A stretch of 64,000 nt of DNA from Limnanthes douglasii subsp. nivea (Eukaryota; Streptophyta; Magnoliopsida; Brassicales; Limnanthaceae), in contig JAUPFV010000001.1 of assembly GCA_036936605.1 (NCBI GenBank), positions 249,052,925 through 249,116,924 of the forward strand, in the 5' to 3' direction. The position numbers and the translations under genes are program-made. How positions within the stretch are numbered: the stretch's first letter is position 1; every line of letters begins with the position of its first letter. Below the pieces are notes generated by a model. The model saw only the letters and a list, made by a program, of their open reading frames with translations, made no database searches and was not told the DNA's origin. Of this stretch, positions 24,105 to 35,843 are shown piece after piece.

Positions 24105-25054
24105 ATTTTCATAATTCAACACACCAACAATACAACATGTTAAGACTAATATTTTGTTTTTACTTTAATTAATTCAACCTATAACTTATAAGAAAACTAC
24201 TAATCTCAACTTAAACCTTCTTTAATATCTTAAAGGAAAATATTACCTCAATTTGTTGAAGAAATCTAAAACTCCCGGTTTTTAAAACTTTAAAATTAAA
24301 ATTTGATTATTCTTGAGTTGTTCTATCTTTGGACTTGAGAAAACTTCATGATCTATTCATTATTCATTAGAATTAGTGTTGGTTAAGTTCTTATTTGGAG
24401 AAGATAGATAATATGATGACGTTAGGTTTTTGAAAATGATAAGGAAAAATGCATGATAAAAAAAACTCCATGGGTTTTGTTTGGACAGAGAAAACAAATG
24501 AATAAATTGCATAATGAGTTTTGATGTTTGTTACAAGTCAGTACGGTGCAGTTTTATTTTGTTTCAAAATAGACTATTTTCGTTGTGGTAAGCCTATAAA
24601 ACGATGCAACGATGACGTTAAAGTCACAATCTTCCGATGTTGACTCATTTTATGATGTAGCGAAGACTGCGAACAGACTGGTTTCTCGCTAAGGTATCAG
24701 AATTGGGTCAAACAGGTACTCAAATCGAAGATTTCAACGAGCCCGTCAGATTTCAAAACTTTGACTTGTCAACAAAGTTTGATACCTAAATCCGACCCAC
24801 AAAACCTTCAAAACCCAGTTTTAATATTTTAGTGTTCATTTTTTTTTATAAATTTTATATAAAACATTTAAGGAATTTTTCTTATTTGAAATTAGGGTTT
24901 TGAGTAGTGCTATATAAAGTATCATGTACTCTATTTTTCCGTCAGACTTTAATTAATCTAGTTTTGAGATTATTTTTCAGAGTCTCCTTTATTCTCTAAC
25001 CTAAGGCCAGGGTAATATCGACTGTTTTCTTCTTTTAATCTTCCGCCACGCTAT
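24105..25054. other. Intergenic stretch, no gene recognised
   Basis: The last 170 bases (24885-25010) contain ATTAGGGTTTTGAG followed by CTATATAAA. This resembles the promoter-like part of the repeat pair at 25160 and 25995 and may be a third, partial copy. Confidence 0.5.
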
Positions 25055-26210
25055 CATGTATCATAGAATGTCCAAACACAAACGTTTTTTTACTTTATTT
25101 TATTCAAATCAAATCTAATTTTATTAAGATTTTATTTTATTTCTTTATATTCTAATTTAGGGTTTTGAGAAGCTGTCATATAATGCCTCGTACACCTTAT
25201 GTTTTAAATAAGTTTTTGGAATAATATAATTTTTATTTCTGAAAATTTCAGTCGTTGTAACCCTTAGATTAGGGTTTCATCATGTTACCATTGAATTAGG
25301 GTTTCATCTATCGTTGCTTCTTCTTCTATTTCAGGCGCGCCACCAGTTTGGTATCAGAGCCTCAGTTCTTGCTATGGGAAAACATGTTTCTAAAGCCTGA
25401 CTATTCTGATTCAAGGTTTAAAGAAGAGAACAACACACATGGTCATGAAGATCGGGAAGATCGTTTGAGTATGAAGGGACATACCAGCTGTTTCAATGAT
25501 GATCGAATTGACCGATTACTGAAGGAGTTTAAATTGGCTACTAATCGTCAAATCAAGGTAAAACTTGCTTATCGAGATGCTGTCTCAGGCTATGAAGAGG
25601 TTTTCAAAACCATTTTTTCATCAACTAGACATGGGGATGTTGTCTTCAAGCTATGAAAAAGTTTTCGAGACCATTTTTTCATCAACTGGATGGCTTCAAT
25701 GTGACTTCGAATAAGGAACACTCAAGAATAATTTATCTTATTCCGATAATGTCAACAATTATAATTCTTAATGTAACAATTGAATAAAATAAAATAAAAT
25801 AATTTTGGTTGTTGATGGTAATGGAGCTGCGAATTCGAGGGCGGATTCTTGTCAACCATGGGAGGATCATGTAGCCCAGAAAGTCCAAACACAAACTTTT
25901 TATTTTATTTTATTCAAATATCTTATTTTATTCAAATCAAATCTAATTGTATTTAAGATTTGATTTGATTTGATTTTAGATTTTTTATTTTATTTTGTTG
26001 TATTCTAATTTACAGTTTTGAGAAACTGTTATATAAAACCTCATATGCCTTTTGTTATTTTAATTTTTTGGAATAATATAGTTTTTATCTCTAAATTTTT
26101 TAAACTTTGTTACCCTTAGATTAGGGTTTCATCATGTTACCTTTGAATTAGGGTTTCATCTATCGTTGATTCTTCTTCTATTTCCGTCGCTTCATCATTT
26201 TACCACGACA
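25055..26210 (+). mobile_element. Small LTR retroelement without visible pol (TRIM/LARD-like)
   Basis: Two direct repeats of about 290-330 bp share the order TGTA, then GTCCAAACACAAAC, AGGGTTTTGAGAAG-like, TTTTTGGAATAATATA, CCCTTAGATTAGGGTTTC and GAATTAGGGTTTCATCTATC. They lie at about 25057-25345 and 25870-26205. A perfect copia-type primer-binding site (TGGTATCAGAGCC) follows the first repeat at 25350-25362. The internal part is only about 500 bp, with no gag or pol domain I can name. A GAGGGCGGATTC..GGGAGGATCA stretch before the second repeat could be the polypurine region. LTR ends are not exactly fixed. Confidence 0.65.
25350..25362 (+). other. Primer-binding site of the small LTR element
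   Basis: TGGTATCAGAGCC, identical to the site of the copia element at 17364. Confidence 0.85.
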
Positions 26211-26639
26211 AGTTTGTGTAAGCCTATTGTTTTTATATTTCACCAAATTTTGCGTCAATTAAATACTTTAGTTTGGAATATCATATTCTTTATTGTTCTA
26301 TTGTGGTGAATCAGATAGTTTTTATGGTGAAACTTTGTTTTCTAAATTATATTTTATTTAAAAAAATCCTAAGATGTCTCGCGGTCATCTTAATTTAAAA
26401 TCTTTACTACAGCAAAAACTTATTGTTTGTTATTTTTTGTGATGAGATGGTTGGGTTGTCTTCCAATCGAACCTTAATTTAATATCAGTGGCTCAAAAAT
26501 TTGGATTTCTATATAAGGATTTCAAGAGGGATCATAATTCGGTAAATATGATATATGATGGTCTAATACGATTACAATTTGTACCGTAAAATAACATTTC
26601 TCATATTTTAAAACTAGTTAGTATAGCACATCTCTCAAA
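26211..26639. other. AT-rich intergenic stretch
   Basis: No gene or element boundary was recognised. Confidence 0.5.
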
Positions 26640-27190
26640 TACAAGAGACAAATGTTAAACATTATCGAAAGAACCTTAAAAAATATAAAAACCATCAATA
26701 ATACTTCAATGAATTTCTTACCATATCCAAGAAAATTGATATTGAACGACCCTGAAATGTATCTAGTGCATTGTATAAACCAAAATGTATCATCATGTAT
26801 ATAAAAATACTATATCTCTTAGTTTTCAGATCGAATTGAAATCTAACTATATATATAATATCTGTCAAAGATAGAAGTAGAAGGCAAACGACTTATATTT
26901 CCAACATTTACTAATGGTTGGAAGTGGGAATTGATCTTTATGTGTTGCATCATTTAATCTCATATATTTCATGCATACTTTATTTCCCCATGATTGTTCA
27001 TGTTGGTATTAGTTCGTTATTCTCTTTTGTGATTGATGTATTCCTCCATTCTTCATGATGACTTGTACTGACCTTACTTAAGTGTTGTTTCCAATAATAT
27101 CGACATCAAATGATGTCAATGCTTCTTTCATCATCGCCCATGCATGCTCTGATCCAACCGACTTTATCGTTGTACGATCGGTGTATAAAT
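26640..27190 (-). pseudogene. Antisense Ty3/gypsy RT scrap (Athila-like)
   Basis: The minus strand near 27090-26870 reads in fragments as VQVVMKNGGI, then NELIPT, then WG.KVCMKYMRLNDATHKD and DQFPLPTISK, which corresponds to the WRVCIDYRKLNDATRKDHFPLPFID block of Athila-type gypsy RT. Frames are broken and only this block is clear. The borders are approximate, and the rest of the element was not found. Confidence 0.5.
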
Positions 27191-29544
27191 CTCTTCTCCT
27201 TTAAAAATATATATTTGCATATTGAATGGTTGATCCATTTGATCTTAGATATTTCTTCTCTCACAGGGTCCTTGAGTTTTTAATACTTTAATTTTTTTTA
27301 TTCATCTATATTATTCAAATAATTATTAATAATAACCATAAAAGTTTATGTTTTTTACATACACATACCTTAAATACGAAGTCATTGGTTTTATTTCTAA
27401 TTTCGGGTGTTCTCATCTGAGTGATTTTTCCTCTATTGGTAGGACTCAAAATCTCTTAAACTTTATCTTCAATCTAAAATTAATTATTGGCAAGTTACTT
27501 GAAACTTACACACACTAAAATACCTCTTGGTTATCAATATTAGTTTCCTATAGTCTAAAGTTTACTATACAGTTTTTTGATGTAGAATTAGCAAATCTTT
27601 TGTATCCGTATTTTACTATTAATCCATCTACTATATTTATTGACAAACAAGTATTTTTTTCGTAAAAATATTTAATAGCGTTGAAAACTTTAAATTCTAC
27701 TTGTTATTTATCTATTCGTATTCTTAATTTATCGGCCTCGACGTCTATTATGGTTTTAGCGGTTCTAGCAGTGGCTAAAAGTGGTATTCATATAATCAAA
27801 GATAAATTGTTTCCAAAATAATAAAATCTATTAAAAGAGATGAATTTATCCACTTTAATTATGAAATCTTTTATGATTCTCATATGATATTTACCACGCT
27901 TATCATCTATTTTCCTTGATGCATTTATAGGTCCATCTCTCCTAAAACTATATCCTATAAATTGAAAACAGCCAACTTTTCAAACATGTTATTTTTATTA
28001 AATTTATAGTATGAGTTTAACTTCCAAAAAAATATGAATTACTCATTAGCATAAATATATTTTTTGATCATGTCTATAAATATAGTTTGCCTTGTGAAAA
28101 CTAGAATTAGTTAATTTATAAAAGCAAAACATACTTAACCTGTAGGAGCTAGACTTAATTAGCTTGGCAAAACTAGATAAAAGAATTGAACATATGTACA
28201 TGGTTGAACTATAACAATTTGCGAAAGTCATTACAAAATTACTTACGAAAATATAAAAAACAATAATTTATTATAATTATTTAATATTATAAAAAAACTT
28301 CAAATGTACCAACATATAAAAATTAGTGTAAATTGACTTAACAAAAATTAAAAAATATCCCAAACATAACTTTTACTGTTTACTTTTTTTTAAAATTAGT
28401 CGAAATTAATTTATCAAAATAAATTGTAAAAAATTATTCATTTAAATTTTATAGAAACACTACATTAAAACCATTATAAAATAATTTATTAGAACAAATG
28501 TATTTAAATAATTTTCTGAAATATATAATCAATATATTTTGTATTGTTGTTTTAAAAAAAATGGAATCTAAATATTATTTTGTTATTTAAAAAAAATTAA
28601 TACATCATTATCTTCGGATTTGTTTTTTTTAAATTAAATTATGAAAATACAGAATCATAAAATTTAAATAAAAAGAAAACAAATCTCATTTAAATCATAT
28701 TGTATGTTATGAATTTTATGACGGTAGAAAATTGACTATAAATTCCAATGTGTGCTTCTTAGAATTAAGATAGACGAAGCTAAGATTTTATTAATTGAGA
28801 TTGTGTATTTATAAAAGGACTTAATCTATCATATATATATATATAAGGTAATATCTATAATATCTCTAACATGATCCTACTATGTTTAGTGAATAATATC
28901 TTCAATATCTCTAGCACATTCGTTCAACCTCGCAATGCAGCAGTAATAAGAATTGAAAGTTTGTCGCAAAGAAAACAAAACTGAGATGTCGGCTAAGTTT
29001 TTGTGAAGAAACCCGCAAATTTCTTTCAATCCTCAAATGATATTCAAATAACCTTTGAATGTTATATTCTTCATATATTTCAAACGACTTATTCTTCACA
29101 TCTCTTCACGTGGTCGTCGTCTTCTTCTTCTTCTTCTTCATATCTTCTTCAATCAAATCTCAAATCTCAAATCTCCAATTCCAAATCTCAATCCTAATAT
29201 AGAATTTCCAATCCTATATTTACAAATTTTCATTTCCAATTCTCAATTCTCAATTTCCAATTTTGAAATTCCAATCATAAAACCAAAATGACATTTTCTT
29301 GCCATTTTGTGTCGATTCTTGTGCAAGATTTTGTGTCTTGATTTTCATGCAAACAATTAATTTTCCTTTTCTTATTTAATTGATTACAAATTCTTACAAT
29401 AACTTGACGACTAAGAAACAGAAGAAAATAAATGTCGACTGCGTGCAACTAAATATAAAAATCTAAACTTTATAGAAAAGGTGCTAAAGTTCTATTAATT
29501 AAGATTATATATGTATAAAGAAACTAATCTACTATGGAACTCTC
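27191..29544. other. AT-rich intergenic stretch
   Basis: No gene recognised. A TTC microsatellite lies near 29115-29140. It is followed by low-complexity TCTCAAATCTCCAATTC-type repeats to 29290. Confidence 0.6.
29110..29290. repeat. TTC microsatellite and CCAATT-type low-complexity tract
   Basis: A (TTC)n run is followed by loosely repeated 8-13 bp words such as CAAATCTCAAATCTCCAATT and CAATTCTCAATTTCCAATT. Apparent reading frames here reflect this bias. Confidence 0.75.
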
Positions 29545-31090
29545 TAATTTCATGATTAGTTGGATCATACATTGCACCACCACGCACTTGATCAACATCA
29601 ATGGTAATTCATTTAGCTCCTTCAATAGGAAATAAGGAATTAGACAAGGGAACCCATGTCTCTTTTTCTTTTCTCCGTGGTAATGCAAGTCCGCACTAGT
29701 ATCCTTAAGAAAAAAGTTAAAATTCCCACTTTTACCTCCACTAGAAATGTCAAAATCTGAAAATCATTAATATCTACTTTGCGGATGATTTAGTGATTGT
29801 TTGTCGAGCTAACCCCAATTCAATTAACTTAGTCGATGAAGGTCTTTAATAATTTTCTTCCCTTTCCAGACTCCACCTAAACCCCTCTAAGAGCCACATA
29901 TATTTATCGGGTGTCTCTGACCAAGTCTATTAGTCCATTGTAACCTATCTTGGGTTTAAAGAAGCTCTCACTACGATACATGAATGTTCCTCTTATTACT
30001 ACTCATTTGTCTTATAATGATTTTATACCTCTATTCTATAAGTCTATTGGACGCATCAACTCTTGGACATCTAAATACATTTCATATTATGGTAGACTAC
30101 AATTTATCAAAGTGATTCTCTCCGCAAGCCAAGTTTATTAGTCATCAATATATATACTTCTGCCATCGATTTTTATAGCTGAAATTAAAATTTTAGGCTC
30201 TAAAGTCGTATGGTCCAAGACTACTTTGCCTTGAGAGGAGGGCAATCTTGGGATTCTCGTCCTCAAAAGATAGAATCAGGCGGCCGACCTAAAACATTTT
30301 TTGTCCATCTTAAGTGGAACTTCCAACTCATTATTGCGGAATTGTGTACTCACTGAAAAGGTAAAAGACAAATGTATTTGGAATCTCCCAATAAGATCTA
30401 ATCTTACGTGGGGATGGAGGAAAATTCACAACCTTATAACCACGACAACCAAGCTATATCAAGCTAACATATGGGATGACACATCCACCTCAATATGGTT
30501 TGACCATTGGCTCTTCAACAACTCACTTATGGACCGATATGACCAAATTATAATCCACTTTGCCAGACTGAGCAGCAACACTAAAGTGTTAGATGTAATC
30601 TATAACGACACATAGAAGTGATCCAATCAAATATGCTCGGATAGAAGATCCTACCAAACTCATCTCCTTGAAATTGATAAGGTTATGAGTCTCATATCTC
30701 CTCTTCGGGGAGGGGATGATGTAAAGTTCTCGATCTCAAATCAGAAGTAAAATCAAAATACACTACAATATCATTTTATTAGACCTTTTGGTCCCCAGGT
30801 ATCTTGGGCCAATCTTATTTTGAACAAGCACAACATACCCAAACATTCCTTTATCGTATTGCTGATCATCTTTGGAAAACTAATCACCGTGGATAAGTTG
30901 TTCGTGTGGGGTTACAACATTCCCCAAACTTGTGTATTATCAAATACCTTTCATGAACTCATCAACCACTTAATGATAGATTGTGCTCATTCTCATATGG
31001 TCTATAAACTTGCTTTAGAAAACATTTTTAACATTCACAATCTCTTATCCGATTGCACTGCTAGTATTTGAACCCTCATTTTAATGGTCT
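29545..31090 (+). pseudogene. LINE copy C, partial ORF2 of a second lineage
   Basis: Fragments follow plant LINE RT order. They start with ISWIIHCTTTHLININGNSF near 29555, then GIRQGNPC near 29637, IYFADDLVIV near 29775, SRLHLNPSKSHI near 29865, LRYMNVPLITT and YNDFIPL near 29970-30030, then IGRINSWTSKYISYYGRLQFIK near 30044-30110. A zf-RVT-type region follows, with WGWRKIHNLI near 30410, IWFDHWL near 30495 and LMIDCAHSHMVYKL near 30970. It lacks the endonuclease and shows no RNase H, and several stops break it. Its sequence is clearly different from the RNase H LINE copies A, B, D and E, so it belongs to another LINE lineage. Confidence 0.8.
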
Positions 31091-31804
31091 TGCACACCTT
31101 TGACGCACGACTTTATACATAGTGATTTGCTATCGATGACGAAAAAAGAATACTAAAAATTTTAATAACGCAGTTTCACTGGTTTCGACATTAACCTATT
31201 ACATCCTTTCATACCTCGGTTGCAGAATTCATCGCACCAAAATTCTGTTTATTATCACCTTACTTCATGCATTATGACATGTTATATGCTTTTTAAAATT
31301 GCATAAGAATATGATTTGGTTAATTTAATTGAAAAGAATACCCCGTGTAAATGTTAAAAAAAAGAATCTAATCTCCATCTGGTCGTAGGATCAGGACTTA
31401 TCTAATATGACTCTTATGACTACTATATATTGATACTTGGCTCTAAAATTATCTGACCCTTCTAAAACATGTCTAATTCGAATTACACGATTTTAATATT
31501 TAAACCCTAAATTCAGGACTCCCTTTTTGTCAAACCCCCAATTTTAGACAAATATTACCTTAGTATCGGATTATAAACCCAAAAACAGAACTGAATGAAT
31601 CCAAATCATAAAAAAAACACATGAATTAAGTATAAAACAATCACGATTTAACAAACTAATCCATCCATAAACATAAAAATCTCTAATAAATCCGAATCCA
31701 TATACAAATAATCAAAATAAATAGAAAAAACAGAGTCAAACATAGAGAATCAGAACACATAAACCCTCTTAACCCATAAGCATAAACATATCTCAATTCT
31801 CAAT
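31091..31804. other. Intergenic stretch, includes 3' flank of the small gene
   Basis: AT-rich, with no element recognised. The 3' UTR of the minus-strand gene at 31805 should lie just below 31804, but I see no clear AATAAA on that strand. Confidence 0.5.
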
Positions 31805-32050
31805 TCAATTCTTTTGTGTAGACTTCTGACACTTATCTTTCACCCAATGGAGTCCTAACGAAGTTCCATTCTTAACCTTCTTAAAACCACTAGAAGCAGC
31901 TGATTTTGTCTTCTCGATTCCGTCGCCGACCACCTGCTTGCATTTGGCAGCTGTCGATGATGTCGCTGCTGTGTTGTCTTTCTTCTGTCCGTGATTCGAC
32001 TGATCGGATTTGCTGTTGTCCCATTGATCTGCCCACGATGGTCCGTCCAT
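31805..32050 (-). CDS. Small uncharacterised plant protein, 81 aa (WADQWD type)
   Basis: ATG at 32050-32048 and TGA at 31807-31805 give 81 residues without introns. The N-terminus is MDGPSWADQWD. The middle is Asn/Gln/Ser-rich and hydrophilic, and the C-terminus is Lys-rich and probably helical (GIEKTKSAASSGFKKVKNGT, then LGLHWVKDKCQK). There is no signal peptide or membrane segment. Short plant proteins with a WADQWD start and a GxxWxKxKxQK end are known to me as an unnamed angiosperm family of about this length, so I take this as a complete, intact host gene. The function is unknown. A TATA box, CCAAT and G-box upstream support transcription. Alternative frames over the same bases have no family resemblance. 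Confidence 0.75.
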   Translation of the reverse strand: MDGPSWADQWDNSKSDQSNHGQKKDNTAATSSTAAKCKQVVGDGIEKTKSAASSGFKKVKNGTSLGLHWVKDKCQKSTQKN

Positions 32051-32202
32051 TGTTCTATCGATTGTTGTTTTCGCGAATTCAACTGAGTTTGGGGATTTTA
32101 GAGAGAGAAAGAAGATGTATTATGATTTATGATATGGATCTTCTGCGATTTATAAAGACGGGATTGGCTCAACGCGTGAATTCTTCATGATTGTAACACG
32201 TG
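32051..32202 (-). promoter_or_regulatory. Promoter and 5' UTR of the small gene
   Basis: On the minus strand a TATA box (TTTATAAA, 32149-32156) lies about 100 bp before the ATG. A CCAAT sequence lies just upstream at about 32164-32168, and a G-box CACGTG at 32197-32202. The 5' UTR contains a CT-rich TTTCTCTCTC stretch. A G-box suggests bZIP or bHLH control, for example by ABA or light, but this is inference. Confidence 0.6.
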
Positions 32203-32662
32203 TATGTAGGTGAGCCGTTGATTTGTCGTATCAAACGGTCAAATATATTCCTCACAAGCCTATCCTTTTATTTCCTTAATGTTTTCATTAGATAAGAATA
32301 AATATATAACTTGATATTTGAAAAGTAAGAAAAAGGATCATTTGATAGGGACGAATACGATTAAGGATTTAAATAATTTACAATGAAATTATTGCGGATT
32401 CTGTTTCCATTTAAATTTATATGACAATGTTTCGGTAACAATTAGACTAATATGATATTTTTGAAATAAAATAATATTTTCTACAATTAAATCTTATGTT
32501 ATATCATACGGTCCGGTTCAATAAATATTCAAAATTTATTAATATTCAAAATTTAAATTAATACTTTTTAACAATTAAATATTTATCTGTGTGTTTGAAC
32601 TCAAAAATTAAACATATAAAAATCAAATATCAATATATAAATGCTATAAACTATTTTATTAG
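32203..32662. other. AT-rich intergenic stretch
   Basis: Nothing recognised before the 9-bp duplication that starts the Pack-MULE. Confidence 0.6.
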
Positions 32663-32671
32663 TAAAATAAA
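32663..32671. repeat. 9-bp target-site duplication, left copy
   Basis: TAAAATAAA, identical to 37402-37410. The 9-bp length fits Mutator-superfamily insertion. Confidence 0.75.
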
Positions 32672-32924
32672 GAGAAAAGTGCCCATAAATACCTTCTCAA
32701 CTATCAAATACCAACATGGTACCCGTTTTTGGACTAGTTTCATAAACTACCTAGAGTCAAAATATGGACAATTATACCCTCTAGGGTATAAAAGGGGTTG
32801 TTTTTGTTGAAACCCACAATTTTATACCTTCTAATCTGACTTTTGGGTTCCAATTCCCCCAATTTCAACTTTCTAAATTTGAGGAGAGAGAAAACCAAAA
32901 AGCGAAGCCGCTTTAACAGGAGAC

Positions 32925-33190
32925 GACGTCGAACCTTCCAACCCACTGCCGTATCAATCGCCGGCCACCTAACCGTCTGCCACCGAACCGACTGCCTTAT
33001 CAATCGCCGGCCACCGAGACCGACGTCGAACCTTTTCTTCTTCTTCACGAAAGAAACGACTGTCATTGCAAACCCCGGCCACCGATACCGACGTCGAACC
33101 TTCTGAAAATCTTCACCACCGTACCGACTGTAATTTCAAACGCCGGCAACAGATACCGACGCCGATTGCCAGAATTCAGCCAAACGTAGC
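32925..33190 (+). repeat. GC-rich diverged tandem units near the left MULE end
   Basis: Four loose units of about 60-80 bp share CGACTG, TATCAATCGCCGGCCACCGA and CCGACGTCGAACCTT words. A GC-rich block after the TIR is common in plant Pack-MULEs and may act as a promoter or 5' UTR. A GT donor-like GGTACG at 33305 ends the block. Confidence 0.6.
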
Positions 33191-33637
33191 GTCGTCAGCG
33201 TCCGTCAAAGTCTGTAAGGTTAGTTATGGGTCTTCTTCTTCCTTCGTCCGGCCACCGTAACTGCATCGATAGCACCATCGTCCGCCTCCGTCTCCGTCGA
33301 ACAGGTACGTTTTTTGTCGCCGTCTTCCCTACTCTCTGTGTTTGTCACCGTAGAGCATTAGGCTTGATATTGGGTATTGTTTCGCTTCTGTAAACCCTAG
33401 AAGAGATTTGAAGATCGAATCTCTTAGATCAAAGAACACAGCTACTGAATCCGCTACAATAGTCAATGTTGGTTTACCTTCTTACTCACTCTTACAAACT
33501 GTTTTGAGTTTAATCAAATCCGGTTCGAGTGGCGTGTTGCTTGTTGATGGTGTCGAAGTAACACATGTGGCTTGTTGAGTTCAATCAAATCCGTTTTAGT
33601 GTTTCTTTTCTCTCAAATCTGTTTGATGCTGCATCTG

Positions 33638-33703
33638 TCTAGCAATGTGCCCCTTCATATCTAGCAAGGTGTTCCTTCATATCTAGCAACGTGTTCTTCA
33701 AAC
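33638..33703 (+). repeat. 22-bp minisatellite, cluster 1
   Basis: Units start at 33638, 33660 and 33682 (TCTAGCAAGGTGTTCCTTC plus three bases). The cluster is preceded by GATGCTGCATCTG. Confidence 0.85.
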
Positions 33704-33786
33704 TATTTCGTTGTTTCATCAGCCAGTACAAGATAGAATATAAAATTTCTGACTGATAATAGTATGTCACGTGTTGATAGATTCAG

Positions 33787-34250
33787 GAGAAAGAGCTTAT
33801 TGAGAGGCACAATGTTTGGCTTAATGAAGAGCTGACTGCCAAAGTTGACACTGTCATTGAGCTTCGCAGAGTACAGGGCGATCTCGAGGCTGATATGTCT
33901 GCAAAGCTTACAGATGTGAGATTTTATGATCGCATGTTTTATTTAAGGTTCTACATTTCATTCTATACCGCATGTTAACCCGTATTTGTCTGTATACTTT
34001 TACAGACCGAGAGACAGTTAAACGTTTGTTCTAGCTCGCTGAATTGGCACAAAGAAAGGTTGAGAGAGGTGGACACAAAGTTGGCATCCTTGCAGGAGGT
34101 ATGTGTACAACGTGGGATGTTTATCTATATTGTACTCTGTGGACTTTCTGTAACGTTGTTTTGCAACAACTTATTCTCGTTTAGGAACTGTGCTCAAGTA
34201 AAGATGCAGCTGCAGCAATTGAGAAACAATTTTCAGCTGAGCTTTCCACG
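33787..34250 (+). pseudogene. NUA (fragment): Captured three-exon fragment of NUA/TPR nuclear-pore gene
   Basis: Three phase-0 exons are bounded by AG and GT. Exon 33787-33915 encodes 43 residues beginning EKELIERHNVWLNEELTAKV. Exon 34006-34098 encodes 31 residues with CSSSLNWHKERLRE. Exon 34185-34250 encodes 22 residues with ELCSSKDAAAA. They match in order the coiled-coil region around residues 190-290 of the plant nuclear pore anchor NUA, the homologue of the nuclear-basket protein TPR, as I recall it. The introns are kept, so the capture was at DNA level and not by retroposition. The exons remain open and spliceable, and donor GTGAG at 34251 leads nowhere recognisable. The real gene has thousands of codons; this piece covers about 96. 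Confidence 0.85.
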
Positions 34251-34558
34251 GTGAGTTCCATAAAACATATGCAGCTTGTAATATTTTGTACTTTTTCAGC
34301 AATGGTTTATCTTTGTTTATGCAAACATATATACTCATTCCTACTGATTAAAGGTTTTGTTTATTTGAATTCTGTACCAATCTTTTAAATTACTTGTTCG
34401 TTCTGTGCTGATTAGTCACATTTCATTTATTTAATTCTTGTGTTAGTGGCTGAATTATACAAGATATTTCTTGTAAAAATATTGATAATTTAACAAAGAA
34501 ATCAATATTTGACATACTATGTGAGACTGTAATTTGTCTAGGTTGTTTGTAGATCATA

Positions 34559-34669
34559 TCTAGCAGGGTGTTCCTCTCTTGTCTAGCAATGTGTCCCTTC
34601 ATATCTAGCAATGTGTTCCTTCGTATCTAGCAAGTTGTTCCTTCATATCTATCATTTCCATCGTGAGAG
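34559..34669 (+). repeat. 22-bp minisatellite, cluster 2
   Basis: Units start at 34559, 34582, 34604, 34626 and 34648. The last is degenerate (TCTATCATTTCCATCGTGA). It lies behind the last NUA exon. Confidence 0.85.
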
Positions 34670-35225
34670 AACAAGAGCTCTAAAAGTCGGTCTTATCTGC
34701 GGCGGTCCTTCTACTGAGCGCGGGATTTCTCTCAACTCGGCGAGATCGGTACTCGATCACATACATGTATGATACACAAAGTTCGTTTCAGTTACCAATA
34801 TATCTATATTTGTAGCGTGTGAGCTCCAGTTTTGATTATTACAAGCGGCTTGTTGTTTTTTTAAACATTAGATTAGTGTTGCTTATTCCTAGTTACCGAG
34901 TATTGTAATTGAAAGATTTGGTTCAGCGGGAAATGAACGCTTTATTGAATTTAACGTCAGTCTGTCGAATATTTTGATGTAGTAACAAACGATGCATCGA
35001 CTAAAATATGATTATAATGTGTATGCGTATCAGTTCTTAAGTGTGATCTGCATCTTATTTTCAGTTATACTCAAATACTCCTGCAGATTTTGATTTTTAA
35101 CGGATTACAATGTTCTTGTCAGAGATTTAAAAAGCTTGTTATGAGTTTTGATACTTTTGGGGTTTTTTGCAGTTTTCAGCAGTTCTTTGTGTTTTAAAAC
35201 ACAATAGTCTGATAGATAATGCATT

Positions 35226-35401
35226 TTCAGCAGGGTGTTCCTTCTTGTCTAGCAATGTGTTCCTTCGTATCTAGCAAGGTGTCCCTTCTTATCTAGCAGG
35301 GTGTTCCTTCTTGTCTAGCAATGTGTTCCTTCTTATCTAGCAAGGTGTCCCTTCTTATCTAGCAAGGTGTTCCTTCTTATCTAGCAACGTGTTCATCGTG
35401 A
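35226..35401 (+). repeat. 22-bp minisatellite, cluster 3
   Basis: Eight units, at about 35226 (partial), then 35248, 35270, 35292, 35314, 35336, 35358 and 35380. Spacing is exactly 22 bp. Variation is mainly at the base after TCTAGCA and in the TTCGTA/TTCTTA end. Confidence 0.9.
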
Positions 35402-35755
35402 GAGCGTTTAGTTTATAGTACAAACATGAGAGCGTTTAGTTTAAAATAGTACAAATAGACCTACAGTTTAAAATAGTCCATTATTTGCTGTAAGCCGTAT
35501 CTATCAGAGCAATATACGAAACAATCGCAATGTATGTTACTCAAATCTATCAAGCTACTAAAAAAGAAGCTATCATACTTGTGATTAGTTAACTAGCATT
35601 GTCTTTATGCATATCTATCGGACTCATACTAGAGAATCTATCATACTTATAGTTAGTTAACTATCAATGTTTATAATTCAAATCTATAAATATGTATATG
35701 TGCTATCTATCAATCGCAATATGTTTATAATTCAATGTATATGATGCTGCATCTG

Positions 35756-35843
35756 TCTAGCGATGTGTCCCGTCGTATCTAGCAAGGTGTTCCTTCGTAT
35801 CTAGCAATGTGTTCCTTCGTATCTATCATTTCCACCATGATAC
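35756..35843 (+). repeat. 22-bp minisatellite, cluster 4
   Basis: Units at 35756, 35778 and 35800, then a degenerate unit at 35822 (TCTATCATTTCCACCATGA). It has the same preceding GATGCTGCATCTG as cluster 1 and the same closing unit as cluster 2. Confidence 0.85.

Noticed and set aside
29055..29291. Ser- and Ile/Ser/Asn-rich ORFs
   Set aside because: Produced by a TTC microsatellite and CCAATT low-complexity sequence.
33638..35843. CRISPR-like repeat arrays
   Set aside because: The 22-bp units are directly contiguous with no unique spacers, and the context is a plant MULE with spliceosomal introns.
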